This document shows, piece after piece, positions 40,662-49,072 of a stretch of 64,000 bases of DNA; position 1 is the stretch's first letter, and every line of letters starts with the position of its first letter. The notes below the pieces were generated by a model. The model was given only the letters and a program-made list of their open reading frames with translations. It did not search any database and had not been told where the DNA came from. The DNA comes from Actinomycetota bacterium (GTDB lineage Bacteria > Actinomycetota > Actinomycetes > Mycobacteriales > Mycobacteriaceae): contig JAFDWN010000004.1 in assembly GCA_018268465.1 (NCBI GenBank), positions 41,474 to 105,473 on the forward strand, in the 5' to 3' direction. The translations under genes and the position numbers were made by a program.

Positions 40662-41677
40662 GAGTTCCCGCCCGAACTATCCAAAGTCTCACCGCAGTAC
40701 ATGTGGTTACTTTCTGCCTCACGCTGCCGGCAACAGGCTCCGGCGCTGTTCCGTTTGCAGCCTCACAAAATGAAATCCGGACCACTCGGCTTCGGGCGCA
40801 ACTACGCTGTCGTCGGGCAACGGATCGGCCGCGCCCCAACCCCTTCGGTCCGCACACCCCCCAGTCGCGGTATGTCCGGCGCTCTCGGCTGGCGAACGCT
40901 CCAAGCGTGGCATAACGGCTATTGCGCCGCAACCTCTCAACCGTTCGGCCGCGGGGTGCGCTCCACCATTTCCCGCTGCCCCGCGAGAGGTGTCGGACGC
41001 GCATAAAGTCCAGGCCACCTTGTTAATTCGGTTGCCATGATCTGGTCTTGCCGTTACACACGCGCGACGCCGACGGATGACGTGCGGCAGGTCGCGCAAA
41101 TACGGCAATCGCCCTGAACGCCAGGATGCGCCGACGATCCTCGGCTTTCACCTGCAGACAACCGCTCATAGCGAACTCGCCGTGGCTCGTGGGATGCGGT
41201 GTCGCGCGATAGGCGAAATATGCTGGTAGCAATGGGAAAAGGTTGCACGTCCCGGCACTCCCCCAGGTCCGCGGTGCGGCGGGCGCGCCCGCCAACCCGG
41301 TGTGGCCCGGATACGTCACTGGTGGACTCGTGGCAGCAGTGCCACGACGTGACGACCGACACCCACCGCTGCCGCTATCGACGACGAATATGCAATGACA
41401 GCAATAGCCGCGGTGAGCCACGGTGTGCGGATTCTTCGGACATCCACACGGCAGGTCGTCTTCCAGCGAATTCCAAATGCACGCGACCGTCGCGCGAATT
41501 GTCCATTCACGCGCCGAGTTCCGCTGGAATTCGCCGTCGCCGAGTTGAAGTATGGGCATGCTGGCGTCACGATAGGGCAGGGGAGAAATACAGCGTGCAG
41601 AGTCGCGCGACCCGATCGATTGCGTCCACATCGGATGGTGTGTGGTTCGGCTTCGGAGTTGGAGCAGTAGGGGGAAT
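40662..41677. other. 1-kb region without a supported gene
   Basis: Base composition is less GC-biased by codon position than in the flanks, and no frame looks coding. On the minus strand a frame at 41392-41448 reads CGCPKNPHTVAHRGYCCHC, loosely like the tiny Cys/His-rich proteins near 27-29 kb, possibly a remnant. Likely holds promoters for ugd and for the plus-strand gene at 41678. Confidence 0.5.
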
Positions 41678-42592
41678 GTGGCAGACAAGTCGATCGAGAT
41701 CATCATCCCGGTAAGGAATATGGGCCAGCAGCTCGCCAAGGCGTTGCAGACCCTGACTCCACAGCTCACCGAGGCCGACACGTTGACCGTGGTCGACGAC
41801 GCATCCGGCGACGACACCGCACGGGTGGCGGCCGGGGCCGGTGCGAACGTGATCACACTGCGAGACAGCCGCGGCCCCTACTTCGCCAGGCAGGTCGCGG
41901 CGATGAGGTCGTCGGCCGACGTCCTCCTGTTCATCGACGGCCGGTGCCGCGCACTGCCGGGGCTCCTCGATGCGCACCGCCGTCTGCACGCGGACGCCGG
42001 TACCGCGTTGTCCTGCACCGATGTCCGCACCGCGGGGGGACCGACCCTCGCTGCGCGGGTGGCCGCGCTGCAGCAGCCGTTCAGCCTGGCCGGCAAGATC
42101 GGAACCCCGGGACGTCCCGACTTCTATCCCACCGCCAATCTGGGTGTCAGCGCCACGGCCTTCGCGGCAGTGGAGGGCTTCCGCGCGATGAGAAGCGGCG
42201 CGGACGCCGACATCTGCTGGCGCATCCAGAACGAGTCGCACGGCCGTATGGCCGTGGACACCAGGACGCTGATGGAGTGGGAACCCCGCGCCACGATGCG
42301 GGACCTGGCCAGTCAGTGGAAGCGCTACGGTGCGAGCACGGCCTACCTGGAGTGGCTCTACGGCGACATCTCGCCATCCACGTTCGGAACCCCGCGCCCG
42401 TTGCCGCAACGACTGTGGCTGCGGATCAGAAGTGCACGCGACACCGCGGGCGCCACCGTGCCCGAGTCGATGGCCCGGCTGGCGATCACCGCCGTCTACC
42501 AGTACGGCTACACGTCCGCCAAGCGAAAGAGCCGGGAGTTCGTTCCCCCGGCGCCTTATCGGACAGACGAACTGGGGGCGATGGCCCGATGA
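41678..42592 (+). CDS. GT2-family glycosyltransferase with DGR in place of DxD
   Basis: 304 residues, GTG start with GGGGGAA just upstream. GT-A domain: IEIIIPVRNMGQQLAKALQTL, VVDDASGDDTA, then FIDGRCRALPG where most relatives have DxD. DGH/DGR variants occur in ExoA-like transferases, so it may still be active. PTANLGVSATAFAAVEGF forms the acceptor region. First gene of a plus-strand operon with acyltransferase, nitroreductase, pyruvyltransferase and flippase. Confidence 0.87.
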   Translation: MADKSIEIIIPVRNMGQQLAKALQTLTPQLTEADTLTVVDDASGDDTARVAAGAGANVITLRDSRGPYFARQVAAMRSSADVLLFIDGRCRALPGLLDAHRRLHADAGTALSCTDVRTAGGPTLAARVAALQQPFSLAGKIGTPGRPDFYPTANLGVSATAFAAVEGFRAMRSGADADICWRIQNESHGRMAVDTRTLMEWEPRATMRDLASQWKRYGASTAYLEWLYGDISPSTFGTPRPLPQRLWLRIRSARDTAGATVPESMARLAITAVYQYGYTSAKRKSREFVPPAPYRTDELGAMAR

Positions 42593-42734
42593 CCGTCGTC
42601 CGGCGTCGTGCGCGCCCAGCGGGTCACCGCACGCAGACAGCGGGGGCAGACGTGCGGCGCAGGACCGGCTGACCATCCCGCGGGCGAGCGCCCATCCATG
42701 ACACCGGACACCGAAACGAGAAGGGCGGCTGCAC

Positions 42735-43316
42735 ATGCCTGTCAGGACGCAGGTCGACAGGACGACGTCGGCGGATCGGCAGCGGCGGGCCAATGCGCTC
42801 GGGGTGCTGCTTTCACCACGGGCGTGGAGGCACATCGCCGCCGCGATCGGCATGTTGGGCTTCGACACCATCGAGCAGGACAACATCCACAAGGACAAGA
42901 GCGTCCGGATGTCGCCGTCGGTGTCGGTGCGTAACGGCACACGGATTTCGATCGGTGCCGGATCGGAGATCGGCCAGGGCTGTCATCTGTGGGCGGGTGA
43001 CACCGTCGGCCGTATCGATATCGGCAGCCATGCCCTGTTCGCGCCAAACGTGTTCGTGACGTCGTCCAACTACCGTTTCGACGACGGTTCCGGACCGGTC
43101 ATGCACCAGGCGCGCGAGGAACGCGACGTCTGGATCGGGGACAACACCTGGCTGGGCGCCGGTGTCGTCGTCGTTGCCGGCGCCCGGATCGGGCACGGTG
43201 CCATCGTCGCGGCCGGCGCCGTGGTGACCGGGGATATCCCCGACTTCAGCGTCGCCGCGGGCATTCCCGCACGTGTCGTGAGGATGCGGAATGAAGAGCC
43301 GATCGCGTCGCGCTGA
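42735..43316 (+). CDS. Left-handed beta-helix (hexapeptide) acyltransferase
   Basis: 193 residues, WbbJ/maa-like O-acetyltransferase. Hexapeptide repeats from about 57 to 170 (IGAGSEIGQGCHLW, IGDNTWLGAGVVVVAGARIG, GAIVAAGAVVTGDI) and closing AAGIPARVVR. The loop with FVTSSNYRFDDG replaces the usual HD/E pattern. Expected to O-acetylate a sugar with acetyl-CoA in the cytoplasm. AAGGGCGG precedes the ATG. The 142 bases before it hold no clear gene. Confidence 0.88.
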   Translation: MPVRTQVDRTTSADRQRRANALGVLLSPRAWRHIAAAIGMLGFDTIEQDNIHKDKSVRMSPSVSVRNGTRISIGAGSEIGQGCHLWAGDTVGRIDIGSHALFAPNVFVTSSNYRFDDGSGPVMHQAREERDVWIGDNTWLGAGVVVVAGARIGHGAIVAAGAVVTGDIPDFSVAAGIPARVVRMRNEEPIASR

Positions 43317-43391
43317 TGCGGCGACGGTCGGTCTGATACCGGACGGCGGCGAGCATTTCCGCCGACAGACATTGAACGCGAGGACTGTGTT

Positions 43392-44420
43392 GTGTCCGAA
43401 AATCCCCTGAAAGTACGTGATCTCGGCGACTTTCTGTCCAGAGCCCGCCGCTACGCCTGGCGGCAGCGGCACCGGCTGGCCGGCACTGCGCTCGGCCGTG
43501 AACGCCGATATGTCAGACGCGGCATCCGCGCCTACGAGCACTCCGTCGGCAGCGGCTCGGACGTCTACCTGCTCCGACGCAACGTGCACCGCATCGAGAA
43601 GGGCCTCACGATGCGGCCGGTTCGCCAACAGTTCGCCGGCGGCTACATCGGCGAGACCGTCGACGCATTCCATCACGCCGTGACGACCGGTGCCCTGACG
43701 GCCGAGCACCCCGAGTTCAACTGGATGTACTCGGTCCTGGCCTCGTATTTCGAGGCAACGGCCGCCTCGGACCATCCGGCGATCACACGTTCGCGACAGA
43801 CCTTCGGCGACGCGCTGGCCACCGGCGATCCCGGCAACCCCACCAGTGGACCCCATCTCGCCTTCCCGCTGGTGCCCACGGTCAAGATCGACGATCTGGA
43901 GGCGCTGGCGAGCGGACGGCGGTCGGTGCGTTGGTTCACGTCCCAATCGGTGTCGCGCGAACTGGTCGATCGAGCCGTCGAGATCGCCGCCGAATCACCG
44001 ACGGCATGCAACCGTCAGCCCTACCGTTTCGAGATCTTCGACGATCCGGCCAGCACCTCGAAAGTCGCCGCCATCCCGATGGGAACCGACGGTTACGAAC
44101 ATCAGATCCCGGGCCTCATCGTCATCATCGGTAATCTGGCCGCATTCTTCGACCGGCGGGACCGGCACCTGATCTACATCGACGGATGTCTGGCCGCCAT
44201 GGGCCTTATCTACGGGCTGGAGGCCCAGGGCGTCAACAGCTGCTGTATCAACTGGCCGGATCTGCCCGACCGGGATGCCGAGATGCGAAAGCTGCTTGGC
44301 CTGAAGCCTTATGAACGCGTCGTCATGCTCGTCGCCTACGGCTATGCCGATCCCGACGCGCTCGTGCCCTACTCCGCCAAACGACTGGTCAACGAGATTC
44401 GGAGGTATCGGTCCCTGTGA
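43392..44420 (+). CDS. Nitroreductase-family protein
   Basis: 342 residues. About 150 residues of N-terminal region with basic segments, then a nitroreductase/FMN fold: LASGRRSVRWFTSQSVSRE, AESPTACNRQPYRFEIF, GCLAAMGLIYGLEAQGVNSC. Family members with such an extension are found in polysaccharide clusters next to pyruvyltransferases; their role is not settled (possibly a redox step on a sugar). Its stop overlaps the next start as GTGA. Confidence 0.82.
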   Translation: MSENPLKVRDLGDFLSRARRYAWRQRHRLAGTALGRERRYVRRGIRAYEHSVGSGSDVYLLRRNVHRIEKGLTMRPVRQQFAGGYIGETVDAFHHAVTTGALTAEHPEFNWMYSVLASYFEATAASDHPAITRSRQTFGDALATGDPGNPTSGPHLAFPLVPTVKIDDLEALASGRRSVRWFTSQSVSRELVDRAVEIAAESPTACNRQPYRFEIFDDPASTSKVAAIPMGTDGYEHQIPGLIVIIGNLAAFFDRRDRHLIYIDGCLAAMGLIYGLEAQGVNSCCINWPDLPDRDAEMRKLLGLKPYERVVMLVAYGYADPDALVPYSAKRLVNEIRRYRSL

Positions 44421-45511
44421 TCGTCGACATCCGCGGTACGAACACCCGCAACAAGGGCGCCCAGCTGATGCTCCAGGCTATCTGCCTGCGTCTGGGCGAC
44501 CGGTTCGAACTCTCCCTTCCACCGGCAGCCACCGACTACGCCGTACGATCCCGGCTCGGCCTGCGCCAGACCCTCTACGAACCCGCACTTCCCCGGGTGA
44601 GCACACTGCTCAGCAATGCGATTCCGGCGCGATTGCGTGCCGAGTACGGCCTGACCAGCAATCGGGAGATCGGCGGCGTGCTCGACGCCTCGGGCTTCCA
44701 TTACACCGATCAGTTCGATGCATCACTGCCACGCCGGGAAGCCCTCGCGGGGCGCGCGTGGGCACGCCGGGGCGTTCCGAAGGTCCTGCTGCCCCAGGCA
44801 TTCGGGCCATTCGAGAACCCTGACACCCGACGCTGGTCACGAGAGGCGCTCGAACAGGCGCGGGTCATCTTCGTCCGCGACGGTGTGAGCGAAGGCTATG
44901 TCCGGCAGCTGAACCTGTCCACGCCGGCGGTGCGCAGCCCCGATTTCACCATCGGACTCAAGGCCCCGTCCATCGACCTCGTGTGCGATCAGCCCTTCCT
45001 GGCTTTGATCCCCAACACGAAACTCTTCACCCACGGCAAGCTGGATCGCGCACGCTACCTCGAGCTGCTCAGCGGGTACAGCGCCGCCGCCGCCGCCAGT
45101 GGGCTGTCATCCGTCGTCGTCGTCCACGAGGAGACCGACCACGACGTCGCCGCCGAGCTTGCCGACCGGATCGCCGCGCCCCTGTTCAGCGACCCCGACC
45201 CACTTGTGCTGAAGGCGGCACTCGGGCAGGCGTCCGCCGCCGTGGCCAGCCGATTCCACGCCGTCGTCGGCTGTCTGTCCCAGTCGGTTCCGACGCTGGC
45301 ATTCGGCTGGTCGCACAAGTACCGGGAACTCCTCGACGACTTCGGGGTTGCCGATCGATTGATCACGCCCGAGAGCGACCCGGCGACCGCGATCGCGGGT
45401 CTGCTCTCCGACAGCGCGGGCAACATGCGGCAGAAGGACCGACTTCCCGAACTCGTCGAGAAGGTCGACTCGATGTGGGACCGGACGGTCGAGGCGCTCA
45501 CGGGCGCATGA
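44417..45511 (+). CDS. Polysaccharide pyruvyltransferase family protein
   Basis: 364 residues, WcaK/CsaB type. IRGTNTRNKGAQLMLQAI at the start, LLPQAFGPF and IFVRDGVSEGYV in the middle, SRFHAVVGCLSQSVPTLAFGWSHKY near the C-terminus; these are the family's conserved blocks. Transfers a ketal pyruvate from PEP to a sugar, adding negative charge. Coupled by overlaps to both neighbours. Confidence 0.9.
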   Translation: MIVDIRGTNTRNKGAQLMLQAICLRLGDRFELSLPPAATDYAVRSRLGLRQTLYEPALPRVSTLLSNAIPARLRAEYGLTSNREIGGVLDASGFHYTDQFDASLPRREALAGRAWARRGVPKVLLPQAFGPFENPDTRRWSREALEQARVIFVRDGVSEGYVRQLNLSTPAVRSPDFTIGLKAPSIDLVCDQPFLALIPNTKLFTHGKLDRARYLELLSGYSAAAAASGLSSVVVVHEETDHDVAAELADRIAAPLFSDPDPLVLKAALGQASAAVASRFHAVVGCLSQSVPTLAFGWSHKYRELLDDFGVADRLITPESDPATAIAGLLSDSAGNMRQKDRLPELVEKVDSMWDRTVEALTGA

Positions 45512-46899
45512 CAGACCGGGCCACCGTCGAGGCGCCGGCAGATTCCGATCGGCTCGATCCCGACGACCGTCGCAGTATCCGCCAGAACTCCATCTGGAAC
45601 GCGCTCCAACAAGTCGCGAATCTGGCCAGCGGCTCGGTCTTCGCGATCGTGCTCGCCTGGGTCCTGCCCCTCGATGAATACGGCGTCTACTCCTACGCGA
45701 TCACACTGAGCACGGTGGGGCTGGCCGTCACCACGGCCGGCCTCAACGGGCTTGGCATCAAATACATCTACGCCGAGGGAAGGCGGGGCAGCCGATCGGT
45801 CGCCGCCATCCTGCTCATTCGTGAATTCTTCTGTGTCGCCACATTCCTCGTCCTCGGCGCCATCAGCTTCACCAGCAACGACCGCTTGACCACGGTTGCC
45901 ACCCTCGTCGCGCTGACATCGTTGTTCTTCCGCGCGCTCGACGCACCCGAGCTCTGGTACATGGCCCATATGCGCAGCCGCCGCGCGGCAACGGTCCGGA
46001 TCGTCTGCGTGACCGCCATGCTCGCGATCCGTGTGGTGAGCATGCTGGTGCTGCCGAATCTATGGTTGTTCATCGGCATTTTCGTGCTGGAGGCCGCGGT
46101 GACCAGCCTGTGGATCCTGTGGCGGTTCATCCGCGAACCCGGAGTGCCCGCGATGGCGAAACCGCCCGCAGCCGAGGTCCGCTCGATGCTGCGCGATTCC
46201 AGTCCGCTGGCCCTGTCCGGCATCGCCAACCAGATCAACCTCCGTGCGGACATCGTGATCATCCAGCCGATCATGGGATCGGTTGCCGTCGGCGTGTACT
46301 CGCTGGCCACCAGGGCCAGCGAACTCGCGTACTTCCTGCCGATGGTGATCATGAACTCGACGCTGCCGGTTCTGTTGCGGGCGTTGGAGGAATCCCGGGA
46401 AACGGGATCGGATGCCCGCTATCGCCGCATGCTGCAGGTCGCCTACAACCGCGCATTCCAGGGTGGCGTCCTCGTCGCCCTGGTCGTTACCGCGGTGTGC
46501 CTGAGTCCGGTCAAACAGCTCTTCAGCGCCGACCTGCAGCCGGTGTTCGGTGTTCTGCTGATCCACATCTGGGCATCGCCATTCGTTTTCATGGGCGCGG
46601 TCTACTCGAAGTGGATCATCGCCGAGGGCTACCTGTGGTCATCCTTCCTGCGCCACGGTATCGGCGCTCTGACCAAGATCGGACTTGTCTTCGCGCTCAT
46701 CCACTACTGGGGCCTCAACGGCGCAGCCGTGGCTACTGTGGTGTCCTACGCGGTGGCGAACTACTTCGCCGCCTTCCTGGGCAAGGAATCCCGCACCCAG
46801 GGCTATGCGATGACGCGGGCCTTCATCAGCCCGCTGGTGGAGGCGGTGCAGCTGGCGCGGCGGCCGATGTTCCGGCGCAAGGCCCGCAGCGACGGCTGA
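45508..46899 (+). CDS. Wzx-like oligosaccharide flippase 1
   Basis: 463 residues, polytopic membrane protein of the MOP/RfbX group with about 12-14 helices. Characteristic start RQNSIWNALQQVANLASGSVF, then LGIKYIYAEGRRG. Would flip lipid-linked repeat units across the membrane. The ATG overlaps the pyruvyltransferase stop as ATGA. Last gene of this plus-strand operon. Confidence 0.9.
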   Translation: MTDRATVEAPADSDRLDPDDRRSIRQNSIWNALQQVANLASGSVFAIVLAWVLPLDEYGVYSYAITLSTVGLAVTTAGLNGLGIKYIYAEGRRGSRSVAAILLIREFFCVATFLVLGAISFTSNDRLTTVATLVALTSLFFRALDAPELWYMAHMRSRRAATVRIVCVTAMLAIRVVSMLVLPNLWLFIGIFVLEAAVTSLWILWRFIREPGVPAMAKPPAAEVRSMLRDSSPLALSGIANQINLRADIVIIQPIMGSVAVGVYSLATRASELAYFLPMVIMNSTLPVLLRALEESRETGSDARYRRMLQVAYNRAFQGGVLVALVVTAVCLSPVKQLFSADLQPVFGVLLIHIWASPFVFMGAVYSKWIIAEGYLWSSFLRHGIGALTKIGLVFALIHYWGLNGAAVATVVSYAVANYFAAFLGKESRTQGYAMTRAFISPLVEAVQLARRPMFRRKARSDG

Positions 46900-46935
46900 G
46901 GGCCGCCGCGACGTCGGCGCGGCACGCGCGGTGGT

Positions 46936-47742
46936 TCATCCCAACGCGGTGAACCATTTCACGATGTCCTCACCCTGCACGCAGGAGGACTCGGCGCCAC
47001 CGTCCGTGCAGGAGACGACCGAAATGTCGGCGGTCGGACCGAATCGCTGCTCGAACTCGGTGATCCGGGTGGATTCCGACGGCGACGCGTCGTCGTTCAC
47101 ATAGAACCTCATGCTCCTGCCGTCCAGCGACTCGGCGGGCAGCGCCAGCGGAGCGGTCATCTTCTGCAGGGTGGGAGCGCCCTGTCCGGCCTGCGACGCC
47201 CACATTCCGGCTTCGCCGCCGGCGTCGAGTGCGGGCCGGATGGCCGCCAACCCCCGCACGGGCGTGAAGCTCGACGCCAGGAGGTTGATCGCGGCAATGC
47301 TCCCCTGCGACTCGGCGAGGAAGTACATGTTCTCGATGCGATAGTGCTGCAACGCCATCGAACCGAGTTCGCGATAGTTCTGCAGCGTGGCGGGGTCGGT
47401 GAACGCATTACCGCCCGCTCTGCTCGCCACCACGGCGAACCCGGCGTTGACCAGGTGGTCGGTCATGCTCTGGCGCGCATCGTCGGAGGTGAGCGCGAAC
47501 TCGTCCTCGTCGGCGCCGTGGAAGTAGACGACCACACCCCGGATGAACACGTCCTTCTTCGTGATGGCCAGCGTGGGCTGACCGTCCACCTGCAGGCGCA
47601 GATACTCGAATCCGGAGTTCTCGCTCGCGCAGGACACGATCGCCGACAGCACCGCCGCCAGGCCGAGCGCCAGAATTGTGCGGTACCACCGCACGATGGG
47701 CTGACGGGGCCGCGGCGGCGCGGTTCCAAGTACCGATTCCAC
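46936..47742 (-). CDS. Exported alpha/beta-hydrolase-like lipoprotein lacking the catalytic His
   Basis: 268 residues, GTG start. Signal/anchor with lipobox AIVSC (SC at ~37-38). Shares VVVYFHGAD, AGGNAFTDP and FLAESQGS (serine elbow) with the protein at 29553-30311. The C-terminal block aligns without gaps: NCSGGHVDSSC in the first, SCTDGGAESSC here, so the His is Gly. The acid loop is also changed (NDDASPSE). It may have lost hydrolysis and act as a binding protein. Conserved Cys pair suggests a disulfide outside the membrane. Confidence 0.82.
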   Translation of the reverse strand: MESVLGTAPPRPRQPIVRWYRTILALGLAAVLSAIVSCASENSGFEYLRLQVDGQPTLAITKKDVFIRGVVVYFHGADEDEFALTSDDARQSMTDHLVNAGFAVVASRAGGNAFTDPATLQNYRELGSMALQHYRIENMYFLAESQGSIAAINLLASSFTPVRGLAAIRPALDAGGEAGMWASQAGQGAPTLQKMTAPLALPAESLDGRSMRFYVNDDASPSESTRITEFEQRFGPTADISVVSCTDGGAESSCVQGEDIVKWFTALG

Positions 47743-47818
47743 TACCTAACATCCCTCCTGGCGCAGCTTCCCTCCGTCACCGACAGTCCACTGGCCGAGA
47801 ACTTTCCGAGCGTTCGGG

Positions 47819-49072
47819 TCAGTCCGCCCGGGCCAGCGATTCGTTGAGCAGTCCGACCGGATCCGATCGTGCGCATGTCAGTGCCGCGAGGATCAGTTCC
47901 GGATCGACGACGTTGTCGTGAAATGTCGCGTTCAGCGACATGATCTGGGGGCTCTCGCCGAGCAGGAAGGTGATACCCAGGGGTCCTTCTGGCGGCACAC
48001 TTCCGGTGTACACCGCGGGCAGATCCGTTCTGAACGGCAGGCATTCGATCTCGGGCGAACGCCCCATGTTGGTGAAGGTGGCACGGGGCAACGCGTTGCG
48101 ATCGAACGACGACGGCGGCTCCATCCGGAGCAGTGCACCTTGCCGCACGGCCGTGGCGATCTGGTTGGCGAGCGGGCGGCCCGACGACATGGTGGCCTTG
48201 ATAGTGGCGGACAGTTCCTCCGGCCTCATCCCCGGGCGGAGTCTCATCGGAACACCGGCGACGAAATTCCCGTCGACGTAGCGCCAGCCGAGGTAACGCC
48301 GGAGGTCGACGATCACCCTGGTGTCGGCGGCGACCTCCAGACCGACGCGGTTCATCGCGCGAAGAATCAGTGAGACCTGCAGTGCGAAACGACTCGCCCC
48401 GGGGGCGAACGCCTTTCCCCAGGCGATGACCTCGTCGGCCTCGGCGCGCGGCAACGCCACGTGGACCGTCCGGCGCGACGGCGTCCACGACCGCAGGTCG
48501 GGCGGCGCCTGCCGCTCGTCCCCGGTGTCGGCGACACGGTCCGCCATGGCACGCCGGATCAGCGCCGGATGGCGGATGAACGTCGCCAGGGCGGCCTGGC
48601 CCAGCGGTGAGCGACGGGCCGGTTCCGGAAGCCAATCGCACACCTCGCCGCTCATCGCCGTCCTGAGCACGGCCGAGATGATCGACAGGAAGAGCCTGCC
48701 GTCACCCACTCCGTGCGACATCTTCAGGCCGATGTAGTCGGGGTACCGCACGAGCGTCAACGGTGGGCTGAGCGAATCGTCACGCGCCATATCGTCGAGA
48801 ACCGTTCCGGCGTCGACGTTGGCGTCCCAGTGACGTTCCACGACGATGTCCTCGGCGCGACGGTCGTTTCGCCATGACACGCCGGAGGGAGCAAGGCGCC
48901 ACGTCAACCTGCTTGCGGGGTTGCGCTGCGCGAGCGCCTCCACCGCGGCGCGGAGAGCATCGATCCCCGGCATCGGCAGCGGCCCGCACAGCACCGTGAC
49001 GTAATCGCCCAGCCACGGCCGGTCCCGCCGCTGCACCGGGATGTCCGCGGATCGGACGCTAACTGCTGCCAT
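47819..49072 (-). CDS. PapA-like (condensation-fold) acyltransferase
   Basis: 417 residues. Contains the HxxxDG motif as HGVGDG (H120, D124) of BAHD/PapA/condensation acyltransferases and a second-half structural motif region (FTNMGRSPEI). PapA enzymes esterify glycolipids or trehalose with fatty acyl or polyketide chains. Probably acylates the locus glycan or its lipid carrier product. The ATG at 49070-49072 overlaps the upstream gene by 14 bases; a GTG 9 bases upstream is an alternative. Confidence 0.82.
   Translation of the reverse strand: MAAVSVRSADIPVQRRDRPWLGDYVTVLCGPLPMPGIDALRAAVEALAQRNPASRLTWRLAPSGVSWRNDRRAEDIVVERHWDANVDAGTVLDDMARDDSLSPPLTLVRYPDYIGLKMSHGVGDGRLFLSIISAVLRTAMSGEVCDWLPEPARRSPLGQAALATFIRHPALIRRAMADRVADTGDERQAPPDLRSWTPSRRTVHVALPRAEADEVIAWGKAFAPGASRFALQVSLILRAMNRVGLEVAADTRVIVDLRRYLGWRYVDGNFVAGVPMRLRPGMRPEELSATIKATMSSGRPLANQIATAVRQGALLRMEPPSSFDRNALPRATFTNMGRSPEIECLPFRTDLPAVYTGSVPPEGPLGITFLLGESPQIMSLNATFHDNVVDPELILAALTCARSDPVGLLNESLARAD

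Noticed and set aside
42589..42672. 27-codon frame overlapping the end of the DGR glycosyltransferase by ATGA
   Set aside because: No conserved feature, Arg-rich translation and no ribosome site; likely chance.
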